Under the pieces are notes generated by a model that had not been told where the DNA came from, did no database searches, and saw only the letters and a list, made by a program, of their open reading frames with translations. Shown piece after piece: positions 1 to 9,551 of a stretch of DNA of 64,000 bases (positions are counted from its first letter, which is position 1; every line of letters starts with the position of its first letter). The position numbers and the translations under genes are program-made. The DNA is taken from contig NZ_JAILYN010000001.1 in NCBI RefSeq assembly GCF_019795155.1, positions 124,001 through 188,000 of the forward strand, read 5' to 3'. This stretch comes from Marinobacterium arenosum. GTDB lineage: Bacteria; Pseudomonadota; Gammaproteobacteria; Pseudomonadales; Balneatricaceae.

Positions 1-1131
1 CGCCATCTCTTCGACGGTGCTGCGCACGCGATCTTCGTCAACCTTGATCTCGTTGGCCTTGATCACTTCCTGGATCAGCAGACCGACAGTAACGCGACGC
101 TTAGCCTGCTCTTCGAACATCTCTTTCGGCAGCATGTTCGGGTCCAGATCGGCGTTCGGACCGGCAAACTGCTGAATCGCCTGACGACGCAGGTTGTCGA
201 TTTCGCCATCAACCAGCGCGCTCGGTACGTCGATCTCGTTGATCTCAACCAGTTTGCCGAACACCTGATCTTTCAGCTTCATCTTCAGAGACTGGGCCAG
301 CTCGCGCTCCATGTTCTTGCGCACTTCAGCCTTGAAGCCGTCCAGGGTGTTCTCTTCGATACCGAACTTCTCGAAAAAGGCTTCGTCCAGCTCCGGCAGC
401 ACCTGAGCTTCAACGGCGTTGACCTTCACTTTGAAAGTCGCCGGCTTGCCTTTCAGGTTTTCAGCGTGGTACTCCTCCGGGAAGGCCACGTTCAGCTCGA
501 CCTCGGCACCGGCTTCCGCGCCAACCAGGCCATCTTCAAAGCCCGGGATCATGGTGCCGGAGCCCAGTACCAGCTCCATGTTCTCACCTTTACCGCCGTC
601 GAACGCTTCGCCGTCGATGAAACCTTCGAAGTCGATCTTCACACGATCGCCTTCGGCAGCCGCACGGTCAGCCGCTTCCCAACCCGCCTGCTGCTTGCGC
701 AGGGTTTCGATCATCTGGTCGAGATCAGCGTCCTGAACTTCAGCTTTCAGCTTGGTGATTTCAGCGCTGGAGTAATCCGCCAGCTCAACCTGCGGGTAAA
801 CCTCGAAGGTTGCCACGAACTGGAAGTCTTCACCTTCCTTGTCGTTCTTGAACTCGATGCTCGGGCCACCGGCCGGCATCAGCTCTTCCTGCTGCAGTGC
901 TTCGTAGAAGGATTCCTGAACCACTTGGCCCAGAACCTCTTCGCGGATACCCGGACCGTAACGGCGCTTGATCACTTTGACCGGCACCTTACCCGGACGG
1001 AAACCATCGATACGAGCAGTACGCGCAGTCTGCTGGATACGGGAGTTAACGTCCTGGTCGACACGTTCTGCCGGTACAGTCACCGTCATCTGACGCTCAA
1101 GGCCGGAAGTCGTTTCAACGGAAACTTGCAT
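1..1131 (-). CDS. tig: Trigger factor (3' end outside window)
   Basis: Ribosome-associated chaperone and peptidyl-prolyl isomerase that meets nascent chains at the exit tunnel. The protein starts MQVSVETTSGLE; the ribosome-docking signature GFRPGKVP is at residues 43-50. An FKBP-like segment (VKIDFEGFIDGEAFDGG) lies in the middle and the helical chaperone arms follow. GAGGAA four bases upstream of the ATG supports the start. 377 codons are visible; the family is about 430-440 residues, so roughly the last 60 lie beyond the left edge. The gene is downstream of the tRNA cluster in the same direction, as in Pseudomonas. Confidence 0.97.
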   Translation of the reverse strand, partial: MQVSVETTSGLERQMTVTVPAERVDQDVNSRIQQTARTARIDGFRPGKVPVKVIKRRYGPGIREEVLGQVVQESFYEALQQEELMPAGGPSIEFKNDKEGEDFQFVATFEVYPQVELADYSSAEITKLKAEVQDADLDQMIETLRKQQAGWEAADRAAAEGDRVKIDFEGFIDGEAFDGGKGENMELVLGSGTMIPGFEDGLVGAEAGAEVELNVAFPEEYHAENLKGKPATFKVKVNAVEAQVLPELDEAFFEKFGIEENTLDGFKAEVRKNMERELAQSLKMKLKDQVFGKLVEINEIDVPSALVDGEIDNLRRQAIQQFAGPNADLDPNMLPKEMFEEQAKRRVTVGLLIQEVIKANEIKVDEDRVRSTVEEMA

Positions 1132-1478
1132 GGAATTCCTCACAAATACTTGTACAAAATGATCATTCACTGATCGGCAGGAAGCATGATACCCACCTGG
1201 CAACCAGCGCCCCCCGAAAGCGCTGCCGAGGCAAGCTTATATGCGGGCGAAACCAAAGCGCGAAATTCTGGGCGATGCCACTGGATTAGTCAAGGGAAAC
1301 CCTTGACCGACGGTACCCTTTTACGCTATCGAGCAAAATTTAAACAACAGCGAAATCAGACTGTAACGATCCGCACACAGCGCGGCACGCAAACCGGCCA
1401 AAGATTCAAAACGGCTCAAGGGGAAAACGGAAATAAAAAAGGAAGAAAAGGAAATAAATTGGAGAGACTTTACGGTAA
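1132..1478. other. Intergenic region between tig and the tRNA cluster
   Basis: About 350 bases with no convincing gene. It must hold the tig leader and the end of the tRNA transcript. On the minus strand the stretch just past the last tRNA (about 1420-1470) is T-rich, which could help termination, but I see no stable hairpin. Open frames here are read through tRNA sequence or are low quality. Confidence 0.5.
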
Positions 1479-1555
1479 TGGGGTGGACGATGGGGCTCGA
1501 ACCCACGACCGCCGGAATCACAATCCGGAGCTCTACCAACTGAGCTACGCCCACC
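1479..1555 (-). tRNA. tRNA-His (GTG), copy 3 in transcript
   Basis: A 77-nt tRNA with anticodon GTG in a CCGGA/TCCGG stem and encoded CCA. It has the extra 5' G(-1) facing C73 that histidyl-tRNA synthetase requires. D arm GCTCAGTTGGTAGAGC and T loop TTCGAGC are canonical. It is the last gene of a five-tRNA operon and is identical to the copy at 1644-1720. Confidence 0.97.
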
Positions 1556-1643
1556 ATAACCGTGCCTGCCGTTGCGACAGTGGTTTTTACCGGCCAGTCC
1601 GCTATTCGAACCGGGACGGTCATCTTTGCGATGCGTTCTGAAA

Positions 1644-1720
1644 TGGGGTGGACGATGGGGCTCGAACCCACGACCGCCGGAATCACAATCCGGAGCTCTA
1701 CCAACTGAGCTACGCCCACC
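1644..1720 (-). tRNA. tRNA-His (GTG), copy 2 in transcript
   Basis: Same 77-nt tRNA-His as at 1479-1555, with anticodon GTG, G(-1) and encoded CCA. It is separated from that copy by 88 bases of unrelated sequence, so the duplication covers the tRNA itself rather than a long unit. Relatives with this synteny usually have two His genes flanking Leu; this operon has three. Confidence 0.97.
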
Positions 1721-1744
1721 ATAACAGAAGCATGCCGTCAGACA

Positions 1745-1829
1745 TGGTGCGGAAGGAGAGACTCGAACTCTCACGCCGTGAGGCACTGGAACCTAAATCC
1801 AGCGTGTCTACCAATTTCACCACTTCCGC
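1745..1829 (-). tRNA. tRNA-Leu (TAG)
   Basis: An 85-nt class II tRNA with a long variable arm (TGCCTCACGGCGTG region), anticodon TAG in the CTGGA/TCCAG stem, acceptor GCGGAAG/CTTCCGC and encoded ACCA. It reads CUA and, through wobble, other CUN leucine codons. It lies between tRNA-His copies, as in the Pseudomonas Arg-His-Leu-His cluster. Confidence 0.97.
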
Positions 1830-1860
1830 GACACTTATCAGGCGTTCACGCGCAATTGAA

Positions 1861-1937
1861 TGGGGTGGACGATGGGGCTTGAACCCACGACCGCCGGAAT
1901 CACAATCCGGAGCTCTACCAACTGAGCTACGCCCACC
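1861..1937 (-). tRNA. tRNA-His (GTG), copy 1 in transcript
   Basis: Third tRNA-His gene, with the same anticodon, G(-1) and CCA as the other two. It differs by one base in the T loop: TTCAAGC instead of TTCGAGC, a G57 to A57 change that keeps the required purine. It should therefore be functional. Confidence 0.96.
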
Positions 1938-1976
1938 ATAACATTCAATTTCCGCTCACCGCCCAAACAGCAACCT

Positions 1977-2053
1977 TGGCACGCCCGGCAGGACTCGAAC
2001 CTGCAACCTACGGCTTAGAAGGCCGTTGCTCTATCCGGTTGAGCTACGGGCGC
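1977..2053 (-). tRNA. tRNA-Arg (TCT)
   Basis: A 77-nt tRNA with anticodon TCT in the ACGGC/GCCGT stem, acceptor GCGCCCG and encoded GCCA. It reads AGA/AGG, the equivalent of E. coli argU. It is promoter-proximal in the operon. The first acceptor pair is a G-T wobble. Confidence 0.96.
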
Positions 2054-2134
2054 GTTGCTGCCCGACTTCCTTGAAACCCGCGCATCAGCAAGCTTTTCCA
2101 GCCTGACCGAGCGCCTCGCCTCAAGGAGGTGCGC

Positions 2135-2163
2135 ATAATATACAGCGCTTTTCGGACCGTCAA
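2135..2163 (-). promoter_or_regulatory. Sigma-70 promoter of the tRNA operon
   Basis: On the minus strand: TTGACG (-35, 2158-2163), a 17-base spacer, then TATTAT (-10, 2135-2140), followed by a GC-rich discriminator (GCGC). Near-consensus boxes plus a GC-rich start are typical of stable-RNA promoters under stringent (ppGpp/DksA) control. The control is inferred from that layout. Confidence 0.85.
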
Positions 2164-2360
2164 CACCCCATTTACACATTTTTTAATAAAATAAAGGAGT
2201 TAGCGCACAGTTTGATCAGATCGGCCGGCCCAGATGCCGCTTACCCGCCTGTAGTGCGGCTGTTCCATGACGGAATCGGGACAGCGCTTGGCGCAAACGG
2301 ACAACCGTGAGAAAATTCGCGCCGGTTAGATCTATATAGATAGAGGACAGCAGCCCTACC

Positions 2361-3212
2361 ATGAGTGCAAATATCATAGACGGCAGACAGATTGCTGCCA
2401 GTGTACGCCAAAAAGTCGCCGAAGGTATCCAGCAACGCCTTCGTGACGGCAAGCGCGCGCCCTGCCTGGCAGTGGTACTGGTCGGTGCGGATCCGGCTTC
2501 CCAGGTGTATGTACGCAATAAGAAGAATGCCTGCCAAGAGGTGGGTATCGAATCCCGCTCCTACGACCTGCCGGCGGAAACCAGCCAGCAGGCACTGCTG
2601 GAGCTGGTCGACGAACTGAACAGCGACACCAGCGTACACGGCATCCTGGTACAACTGCCGCTGCCGGAGCAACTCGATGCCAACGAGATCCTCGAGCGGA
2701 TCCGACCGGACAAAGACGTTGACGGCTTCCACCCGTTCAACCTCGGCCGTCTGGCCCAGCGCCTGCCCGCCCTGCGCCCCTGCACTCCGAAAGGCGTGAT
2801 GACCCTGCTGGAGTCTACCGGTGTCGAGTTCCATGGTCAGGAAGCGGTCGTTGTCGGCGCCTCCAATATCGTCGGCCGCCCGATGACCCTGGAACTGCTG
2901 CTGGCCGGCTGCACCACCACCACCACCCATCGTTTCACCCGCGACCTGGAGTTTCACGTCCGCCGGGCCGATATCGTGGTGGTCGGCGTTGGCAAGCCGG
3001 GGCTGGTAAAAGGTGAATGGATCAAGCCGGGCGCCATCGTTATCGACGTCGGCATCAACCGGCTCGATGACGGCCGTCTGGTTGGCGATATCGAATATGA
3101 GACCGCCGCCGAACATGCCGGCTGGATCACCCCGGTACCGGGCGGTGTCGGACCGATGACCGTTGCCTGCCTGATGGAAAACACTCTGGAAGCGGCCGAA
3201 AAGCTGGATTAA
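2361..3212 (+). CDS. folD: Bifunctional methylenetetrahydrofolate dehydrogenase/cyclohydrolase
   Basis: Cytosolic one-carbon enzyme that interconverts 5,10-methylene-THF, 5,10-methenyl-THF and 10-formyl-THF with NADP. It has 283 residues, the usual length. Catalytic Tyr50 and Lys54 lie in [18 protein letters not shown], the Rossmann segment [11 protein letters not shown] and the C-terminal [10 protein letters not shown] signature are present. The start follows AGAGGACAG. The gene faces away from the tRNA operon; the order tig/tRNA/folD/cysS/glnS is conserved in Pseudomonas. Confidence 0.97.
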   Translation: MSANIIDGRQIAASVRQKVAEGIQQRLRDGKRAPCLAVVLVGADPASQVYVRNKKNACQEVGIESRSYDLPAETSQQALLELVDELNSDTSVHGILVQLPLPEQLDANEILERIRPDKDVDGFHPFNLGRLAQRLPALRPCTPKGVMTLLESTGVEFHGQEAVVVGASNIVGRPMTLELLLAGCTTTTTHRFTRDLEFHVRRADIVVVGVGKPGLVKGEWIKPGAIVIDVGINRLDDGRLVGDIEYETAAEHAGWITPVPGGVGPMTVACLMENTLEAAEKLD

Positions 3213-3250
3213 CGGCCCGTTCCGCTGCTAAGACGACGCAAAACCCGCCT

Positions 3251-3303
3251 GGCATCGGGGCCGGTCAGCCTAACTCTGGCCCCTCCTGCACTGCCCCGAT
3301 GCC
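3251..3303. repeat. Inverted repeat downstream of folD
   Basis: A perfect 10-base inverted repeat, GGCATCGGGG (3251-3260) and CCCCGATGCC (3294-3303), separated by 33 bases that themselves contain GGCC-rich pairing. There is no T-run on either strand. It lies 40 bases after folD and may act as a 3' stabilising hairpin. The rest of the folD-DUF2064 gap (3213-3500) shows no convincing gene. Confidence 0.4.
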
Positions 3304-3500
3304 CGGCCTCCATGACCACCACTGACACTCGGCAGACGATCGACATTTCCAATCCGAAGACTTTCACCCGTCAAATACTGGGAAGATCGGGTTTACACTT
3401 ACTGCCCGAGCGATATCCCCTATACGCCGAACCGGCTCTAGAGAGCAGCCACACTACTGGAGCTCTGCCCCTGCGCGGGCATCAGCTCGATGACAGATGT

Positions 3501-4181
3501 CTATTGTGGGAACAACTTCAACCCGGCGACACACTCGATCAACCGCTGTTGGGCGGATGTCGGCTGGCCGGCCCGCAGCCGTTCGACACAGGCCAGAAGA
3601 TCGGCCAGCCGGTCGACATCGTAACTCGGCGCCACCGTGCCGACCGCCATACCCGCCGCCCGGCAGCAATCGGCCAACGTCTCGCCCAATTGACCGGTGC
3701 TCCAGGGTAGCTCAGCCAACAGCGGCCAAGGCTCTCGATTGGCCATCAGGCAGACACCGCCGTCGTCAGCGGGACTGAGCGCTACGGCACTGCTGTCGAG
3801 CATCGCCGCCGCCTGCAGCAGCAGTCGATCACTCAATTCCGGCAGATCGGAGCCGATCAGCAACAGGCGAGAGAATCCCTTAGCTCGCAGATCGGCATCC
3901 AGCCGGTTGATCCGCTCACCCAGATTTCCGCCGCTCTGCGGACAGACCAGCGCCGGTCGGCTCAATAGCGCCTGACTCCAGTCGCCGTCAGCGGCAGCGG
4001 CCGGCGCCAACACCACCGGCCCCGGCCAGTTCTGCAACCGTTCCAGGGCACAGGCCAGCAACGCTTCCGCCACCCGGCAGGCGGCGTCAGAGCCGATGTC
4101 GGCCGCCAGCCGCTGCTTGCCCTGGCCGGGCCGGGGCCGCTTGAACAACAGCACCAATACGGCTTGATCTTGGTTGGTCAA
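3501..4181 (-). CDS. DUF2064 / CofC-like glycosyltransferase-fold protein
   Basis: 226-residue GT-A fold protein of the DUF2064 family. Visible are the N-terminal nucleotide-binding motif LLFKRPRPGQGKQRLA, the central LLIGSDLPEL and the SPADDGGVCLMA segment (the family usually reads DGGYYLIG). Relatives occur next to radical-SAM/selenodomain or arsenosugar genes, but no such neighbour is seen here. Start: TTG at 4181, six bases after GGAG; a longer TTG start at 4199 has no ribosome site. The substrate is unknown. Confidence 0.75.
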   Translation of the reverse strand: MTNQDQAVLVLLFKRPRPGQGKQRLAADIGSDAACRVAEALLACALERLQNWPGPVVLAPAAAADGDWSQALLSRPALVCPQSGGNLGERINRLDADLRAKGFSRLLLIGSDLPELSDRLLLQAAAMLDSSAVALSPADDGGVCLMANREPWPLLAELPWSTGQLGETLADCCRAAGMAVGTVAPSYDVDRLADLLACVERLRAGQPTSAQQRLIECVAGLKLFPQ

Positions 4182-4460
4182 CGTTATCTCCAGATACAAA
4201 AGGGCCTTCGCGCTTTAACGGGAAAACGACGAACCCGTTGATAAAGCCATAAGCGCCAAGCTTCAGGCTGCATGCCGCCCGCCAGATCGGATAACCGGAC
4301 GGCACGCCGGCTGTTTGCAGGCCCACCGGCCAAACAGCGTCTCAACCGCCTGCGATAGCGGCGCCCCAGATTACGCCCCACATAGGCCAGAGGGCTGGTG
4401 CCTGTCCGTTATGCCGCTTATAGCCTACGGCTTGCATCTTGCAGCTCCCCGAGGGGATAT
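4182..4460. other. Intergenic region upstream of DUF2064 gene, possible gene remnant
   Basis: On the minus strand one frame stays open from about 4400 into the DUF2064 leader and encodes an arginine-rich, 65-70 residue stretch (AYVGRNLGRRYRRRL and onward). It has no ribosome site and no family I recognise. It may be a decayed gene end or chance. No promoter is obvious. Confidence 0.3.
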
Positions 4461-4488
4461 AAAAAAGGCAGTCATCTCTGACTGCCTT
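4461..4488 (-). terminator. Intrinsic terminator of cysS
   Basis: Perfect hairpin with arms AAGGCAGTCA (4465-4474) and TGACTGCCTT (4479-4488) and a 4-base loop. On the minus strand it is followed by a run of six T (4461-4466). It lies 40 bases after the cysS stop. Confidence 0.9.
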
Positions 4489-4527
4489 GCGTTTGCGCGG
4501 TTCCCCGCCACTCACTCATTTTCCGGC

Positions 4528-5919
4528 TCAACCCTCGCGGAACCAGGTGGTCCCTTCGCGGCTATCCTTGAGGATCACCCCCTGGGCCGCCAGGCTGTCG
4601 CGGATCCGGTCGGACTCGGCGAAGTCTTTGGCTTTGCGGGCTGCGGTACGCTGCTCGATCAGCGCTTCAATCTCCGTTGCACTGATCTCGCCAGCCTTGT
4701 CCTCGCCCTGCAGGAAGCTGTCCGGGTCCTGCTGCAGCAGGCCCAGCAATCCGCCAAGGCGCTTCAGCACTGCCGCCAACTGACCGGCCTTGGCGTCGCC
4801 TTCCCGGCTGGCCTTGTTCAGTTCCGATGCGATCTCGAACAACACCGCGAACGCTTCCGGGGTGTTGAAATCGTTGTCCATCGCCTCGAAGAAGCGCTGC
4901 TCGTATCCCGCACCCAGCTCACCCTCGTCCGCTGCCAGCTCGACGCCGCGCAGCGCCTGGTAGAAACGCTCCAGCATGGTGCGCGCCTCCTTCAGGCTAT
5001 CTTCCGAGTAGTCGATATAGCTGCGGTAGTGCACACGCCCGAGGAAGAAACGCACCACTTCCGGGTTGTACTTCTGCAGCACGTCGCGGATGGTGAAGAA
5101 GTTACCCAGCGACTTGGACATCTTCTCGCTGTTGACCCGCACCGGACCGGCGTGCATCCAGTGGTTGGCGAAAGTACAGCCGTTGGCCGCTTCCGACTGG
5201 GCGATCTCGTTCTCATGGTGCGGGAACGGCAGGTCCGGGCCGCCGCCGTGGATATCGAAGGTCTCGCCCAGGCAGCATTTGGACATCGCCGAACACTCTA
5301 TATGCCAGCCCGGCCGGCCATCGCCCCAGGGGGACGGCCAGCTGATCTCAGCGGGTTTGGCGCTCTTCCAGAGCACGAAGTCCAGCGGGCTTTCCTTGGC
5401 CTCGCCGACCTCGATGCGCGCACCTGAACGTAGCTCGTCGACATTCTGGTTGGTCAACTTGCCGTACTCGGCAAACTTCTCCACCCGGTAGTAGACATCA
5501 CCATTATCGGCGGCGTAGGCATACCCCTTGTCGATCAGGGTCTGCACCATGTCGATAATATCCCCCATATGGGCGGTGGCACGCGGTTCGATATCCGGCC
5601 GCAGCACGCTGAGGCGGTCTTCATCCTCGTGCATCGCCTCGATCATCCGCTCGGTCAACTGGTCAACCGCTTCGCTGTTCTCGGCCGCGCGCTTGATGAT
5701 CTTGTCGTCCACATCGGTGATGTTGCGGACATAGGTCACGTCCCAACCACGACAGCGCAGGTAGCGGGTAATCAGGTCGAACGCCACCATCACCCGGGCG
5801 TGGCCGATATGACAGTAGTCGTAGACGGTCACCCCGCAGACGTACATCTTGATTTTGTTCGGTTCCAGCGGCTGGAACGGCGCTTTCTGTTTGGTCAGTG
5901 TGTTATAGATCTGCAGCAT
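4528..5919 (-). CDS. cysS: Cysteinyl-tRNA synthetase
   Basis: Class Ia synthetase charging tRNA-Cys. It has 463 residues (E. coli 461). The zinc/cysteine site begins at [10 protein letters not shown], the HIGH motif is in CHIGHARV, and KMSKSLGN binds ATP. The start is placed at MLQIYNTL, which matches the family N-terminus; an in-frame ATG 34 codons upstream would add a non-conserved extension. It ends at a strong terminator and lies downstream of the lipoprotein gene in the same direction (108-base gap). Confidence 0.97.
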   Translation of the reverse strand: MLQIYNTLTKQKAPFQPLEPNKIKMYVCGVTVYDYCHIGHARVMVAFDLITRYLRCRGWDVTYVRNITDVDDKIIKRAAENSEAVDQLTERMIEAMHEDEDRLSVLRPDIEPRATAHMGDIIDMVQTLIDKGYAYAADNGDVYYRVEKFAEYGKLTNQNVDELRSGARIEVGEAKESPLDFVLWKSAKPAEISWPSPWGDGRPGWHIECSAMSKCCLGETFDIHGGGPDLPFPHHENEIAQSEAANGCTFANHWMHAGPVRVNSEKMSKSLGNFFTIRDVLQKYNPEVVRFFLGRVHYRSYIDYSEDSLKEARTMLERFYQALRGVELAADEGELGAGYEQRFFEAMDNDFNTPEAFAVLFEIASELNKASREGDAKAGQLAAVLKRLGGLLGLLQQDPDSFLQGEDKAGEISATEIEALIEQRTAARKAKDFAESDRIRDSLAAQGVILKDSREGTTWFREG

Positions 5920-6027
5920 CGAAATCCGCTTCTGTGGAGTCTTGTCGAGTCTGATCGACCCAGGTCGATAGTCCATTGCCGGCCCGCCCGAGCGAGCCCG
6001 GAGCTGGCCATTAGCCGGCATTATAAA

Positions 6028-6930
6028 TCAATTGGTTGACTTACTTAAGGCAACCGGCACGCTGACCGTCGCCAAGCGGGCACTGCCGAACAAGCTGGAT
6101 TCGGCGCTGAGCAACAACTGGCCGGCCCCCTGCCAGACCAGCGCCTCCCACTGACCGCCCGCCGCCAGCTCGTAGCGGTGCGCCTGCGACCAGTCCGGCT
6201 GGCGATCCTTGACCGGCAACAGCCAGATAAATGCCTGGCCGAAGCTGCCGCCCATGCCGTAACCCAGCAGAGCCAGCTGACCACTTTCGGCATGGTAGTC
6301 GGCGGCAGTGATCAGTCCGCGCACCGGAAACGCCTCCGCCGGCGCGACGTCCTGGCTGGCGCGGTTCGGGTCTAGCCGGTAGAGACGACTCTGCTGGTCG
6401 CCACGGTTCTTGGTGAACAGCCACAACTCGCCCTCGACCACGGTGATCGCCTCGCAGTCCAGGTTATGCGCCTTGCCCTCGCCACGCTGGGCGTCGAAGT
6501 CGGTATAACGGACCCGCAGCGCCAGCGCCGGCACCGGATCGGCAGCCTCCTTATCCAGATCCCGCCAGGCCAGCTTGTAAAATACCAGCTCACGTCGGTC
6601 TGCACGGTTGTTACCGCAGTCGGCGATGTAGAGGTGATCGGCATCCTGCGCCAGATCCTCCCAGTCGACATTGCTAGCTCCATCGATCGGGTAGCGCGCC
6701 ATCAGCTCGCCACTTTCCAGCCCCAGGCGGTATAGCCGGGCGCTGTCGCCGCTATCGTTGATGGTCCACAGCCTGCCCTGGTGTAGCGCCAGCCCGGAGG
6801 TTTCACGCACCTCTCTCGGCAGTGAACGCACCTGCTCGACCGGCAATACCGATCCGGCCTGCGCCGATGGCGACAGCTGCGCACAACCGGCCAACGCCAG
6901 CGCCCCCACTGCCAATAGTACCGCTCTCAT
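6028..6930 (-). CDS. Putative beta-propeller lipoprotein
   Basis: 300-residue lipoprotein: signal peptide MRAVLLAVGALALAGC with lipobox LALAGC (Cys16), no Asp at +2, so probably sorted to the outer membrane. The body has repeated hydrophobic-Gly-Asp strands (LWTINDSGDSARLYRL, LYIADCGNNRADRRE, LWLFTKNRGDQQSRLYRL) typical of a beta-propeller of the SMP-30/NHL kind. GGAGGA precedes the ATG. The function is unknown; I know of no assigned role for this family. Confidence 0.7.
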   Translation of the reverse strand: MRAVLLAVGALALAGCAQLSPSAQAGSVLPVEQVRSLPREVRETSGLALHQGRLWTINDSGDSARLYRLGLESGELMARYPIDGASNVDWEDLAQDADHLYIADCGNNRADRRELVFYKLAWRDLDKEAADPVPALALRVRYTDFDAQRGEGKAHNLDCEAITVVEGELWLFTKNRGDQQSRLYRLDPNRASQDVAPAEAFPVRGLITAADYHAESGQLALLGYGMGGSFGQAFIWLLPVKDRQPDWSQAHRYELAAGGQWEALVWQGAGQLLLSAESSLFGSARLATVSVPVALSKSTN

Positions 6931-7103
6931 CCATTCCTCCTTGGGCTGGCCGCCTTTTTCGTTAATTAAATAGCACCACTACCCGCCTCAAAAGAGCTTA
7001 AAAACTGTCTCAAAACGTCTTCCCTTCGCTATGATCGGCCAAGCCCGACAGGCTACTAGCAGTCGAAATACAGCTATAAAAAAACAAATATAAAAACCAA
7101 GCA

Positions 7104-7133
7104 TAAAAAAACGGCCACCCGAAGGTAACCGTT
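7104..7133 (-). terminator. Intrinsic terminator of glnS with UUCG loop
   Basis: On the minus strand the arms AACGGTTACC and GGTGGCCGTT pair (two G-U pairs) around a UUCG tetraloop and run into seven or eight T (7104-7111). The G-U pairs exist only in the minus-strand transcript, which fixes the direction. Confidence 0.9.
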
Positions 7134-7176
7134 TTTTCAACACTCTCAACTATCGCACAGTCCGGGCCGGGCAGCC

Positions 7177-8850
7177 TCAGTTCTGCTGCTTACCCCAGGA
7201 ATCACGCAGGCCGACGGTGCGGTTGAACACCACCTTATCGGCCGTGCTGGACTTGTCGATATTGAAGTAACCGGTCCGCTCGAACTGGTAACGCGACTCC
7301 ACCGCCGCATCCTTCAGGCCGATCTCCGCCCGCGCGCCGGACAGCACAACCAGCGATTCCGGATTCAGGAGTTCGAGGAAATCCCGCTCCTTGTCACCGT
7401 CCGGGTTCTCCTCGGTGAACAGGCGGTCGTACAGGCGAACCTCGCAGGGCAGCGAATTGTCCGCAGACACCCAGTGAATCACCCCTTTCGGCTTGTAACC
7501 TTCCGGATTGGCTCCCTTGGTGGCCGGATCGTAGCTGCATTTCAGCTCAACCACGTTGCCTTCGGCGTCCTTGATCACCTCATCGCAGGTGATGACGTAG
7601 GAGCCACGCAGCCGCACCGCCACGCCCTGGGTCAAACGCTTCCACTTGCGCGGCGGCACTTCGGCGAAATCCTCCTGCTCGATCAGCAGGTTGCGGGTAA
7701 ACGGCACCTTACGGCTGCCCATGCTCTCATCCTTCGGATGCGCCGGCAGCTCGAACCACTCCTCTTCACCCTCCGGGAAGTTGGTGATCGTCACCTTCAG
7801 CGGCTTCAGCACGCACATTGCGCGCGGCGCGTGCTTGTCCAGGTCGTCACGGATCGCCGCTTCCAGCATTCCCATGTCGACCACGCCATAGGAGCGGGTG
7901 ACGCCGATGCTGTCGCAGAAGTTGCGGATCGACGTCGGGGTATAACCACGCCGGCGCAGGCCGGAGATGGTCGGCATCCGCGGGTCATCCCAGGATTCCA
8001 CCACCTTGTCATCGACCAGCTGCTTCAGCTTGCGCTTGGAGGTAACCGTGTAGTTAAGGTTCAACCGGCCGAATTCGTACTGCTTCGGCTGAGACGGCAC
8101 CGGCAGGTTCTCGATGAACCAGTCGTACAGCGGGCGGTGGTCCTCGAACTCCAGCGTACAGAGCGAGTGGGTGATCCCCTCGATCGCGTCGGACTGGCCG
8201 TGGGCGAAGTCGTAGATCGGGTAGATGCACCACTTATTGCCGGTCTGGTGGTGCTCTTTCTTCAGGATCCGGTACAGCATCGGATCGCGCATGTTCATGT
8301 TCGGCGACGCCATATCGATCTTGGCACGCAACGAGCAGGCGCCCTCGTCGAACTCACCGTTCTTCATCTTCTCGAACAGCTCGAGGTTTTCCTCGACCGA
8401 ACGGTCGCGGAACGGGCTGTTGGTACCCGGCGTATTGAAGTTGCCGCGATACTCGCGTGCCTCATACGGACTCAGGTCGCAGACATAAGCCTTGCCCGCC
8501 TTGATCAGATGGACGGCGTAGCTGTACAGCTCGTCGAAATAGTCCGAGGTATAGCGAATATCGCCATCCCACTGGAAACCCAGCCAGCGAACGTCTTCGA
8601 CGATGGAGTCGATGTACTCCTGCTCCTCTTTTTCCGGATTGGTATCATCGAAACGCAGGTTGCAGACGCCACCGAACTTCTCGGCGGTACCGAAGTTCAG
8701 GCAGATCGACTTGGCATGACCGATATGCAGATAGCCGTTGGGCTCCGGCGGGAAGCGGGTAACCACCTTGTTATGGGCCCCGGTCTCCAGGTCATGTTCG
8801 ATAATCTGATGAATAAAGTTGCTTGGCTTGCTCTGTTCGTTATTGCTCAT
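7177..8850 (-). CDS. glnS: Glutaminyl-tRNA synthetase
   Basis: Class I synthetase charging tRNA-Gln. It has 557 residues (E. coli 554). HIGH motif in [10 protein letters not shown] after PPEPNG; the second ATP motif reads VTSKRKL (MSK variant). The C-terminal anticodon-binding beta-barrels are complete, ending [14 protein letters not shown]. It is divergent from ppiB (185-base gap) and ends at a UUCG-loop terminator. No strong ribosome site precedes MSNNEQ, but the N-terminus matches the family. Confidence 0.97.
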   Translation of the reverse strand: MSNNEQSKPSNFIHQIIEHDLETGAHNKVVTRFPPEPNGYLHIGHAKSICLNFGTAEKFGGVCNLRFDDTNPEKEEQEYIDSIVEDVRWLGFQWDGDIRYTSDYFDELYSYAVHLIKAGKAYVCDLSPYEAREYRGNFNTPGTNSPFRDRSVEENLELFEKMKNGEFDEGACSLRAKIDMASPNMNMRDPMLYRILKKEHHQTGNKWCIYPIYDFAHGQSDAIEGITHSLCTLEFEDHRPLYDWFIENLPVPSQPKQYEFGRLNLNYTVTSKRKLKQLVDDKVVESWDDPRMPTISGLRRRGYTPTSIRNFCDSIGVTRSYGVVDMGMLEAAIRDDLDKHAPRAMCVLKPLKVTITNFPEGEEEWFELPAHPKDESMGSRKVPFTRNLLIEQEDFAEVPPRKWKRLTQGVAVRLRGSYVITCDEVIKDAEGNVVELKCSYDPATKGANPEGYKPKGVIHWVSADNSLPCEVRLYDRLFTEENPDGDKERDFLELLNPESLVVLSGARAEIGLKDAAVESRYQFERTGYFNIDKSSTADKVVFNRTVGLRDSWGKQQN

Positions 8851-8972
8851 GTTGTGCGTCTGTCACTGAACCATGCGGAAATTCGACTTGCCATTATAAC
8901 CAGAACCTAGCCTGCGCTCCCAGCGTCGGCAAGCTGATTAAGCGATCGAAAGTGGCTGAAACAGAACAGTTT

Positions 8973-9001
8973 TTGGGCCCCTCATTAAACTTCTGTATAA
9001 T
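8973..9001 (+). promoter_or_regulatory. Promoter of ppiB-lpxH
   Basis: Consensus -10 TATAAT at 8996-9001 with a weak -35 TTGGGC at 8973-8978 (17-base spacer) and a GC-rich GCGCCC discriminator. The start codon is about 28 bases further on. Confidence 0.7.
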
Positions 9002-9035
9002 GCGCCCATAACAAGCAAAATCAGGAACCCTATCG

Positions 9036-9542
9036 ATGATTATCCTGCACACGAACTTCGGTGACATCACGCTGGAACTGGACTACCAGAAAGCCCCCAA
9101 AACTGCGCAGAACTTCGAGCAGTACGTCCGTGACGGCTTCTATGACGGCGTAATCTTCCACCGCGTCATAGATGGCTTCATGATCCAGGGCGGCGGCTTT
9201 GAACCGGGTATGGTGCAGAAAGAGACCCGCGATTCGATCGAGAACGAGGCGGACAACGGTCTGTCCAACCAAGCCGGCACCATCGCCATGGCCCGCACTA
9301 TGGAGCCGCACTCCGCGTCGGCCCAGTTCTTCATCAACGTGTCCGACAACACCTTCCTGGACCACACTGCCAAGACCCTGGAAGGCTGGGGTTACGCGGT
9401 GTTCGGCAAGGTTGCCGAAGGTATGGACGTGGTCAACAAGATCAAGGCGGTCTCCACCACCATGCGCGCCGGCCACCAGGACGTACCGGCCGAAGACGTA
9501 ATTATCGAGTCGGCCGAGATTGTCGAGCAGGACGCGGAATAA
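9036..9542 (+). CDS. ppiB: Cytoplasmic peptidyl-prolyl cis-trans isomerase B (cyclophilin)
   Basis: 168-residue cyclophilin without signal peptide, so cytosolic. Core motifs are visible: [13 protein letters not shown] (catalytic Arg in FHR), the [17 protein letters not shown] binding surface and the WGYAVFGKV segment. It is the first gene of a ppiB-lpxH pair (9-base gap), as in Pseudomonas. Confidence 0.97.
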   Translation: MIILHTNFGDITLELDYQKAPKTAQNFEQYVRDGFYDGVIFHRVIDGFMIQGGGFEPGMVQKETRDSIENEADNGLSNQAGTIAMARTMEPHSASAQFFINVSDNTFLDHTAKTLEGWGYAVFGKVAEGMDVVNKIKAVSTTMRAGHQDVPAEDVIIESAEIVEQDAE

Positions 9543-9551
9543 GCAGCGCCA

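Noticed and set aside
1321-1786. Open frames with an internal repeat across the tRNA cluster
   Set aside because: The repeated peptide is translated tRNA-His sequence; the tRNA genes explain it fully.
3312-3710. Frame starting MTTTDTRQTIDISN upstream of the DUF2064 gene
   Set aside because: It has no ribosome site and runs antisense into the conserved DUF2064 coding region.
7474-8910. A 478-codon open frame antisense to glnS
   Set aside because: glnS is unambiguous; the opposite frame is low-complexity (His/Arg/Val-rich) and runs across the divergent promoter region.
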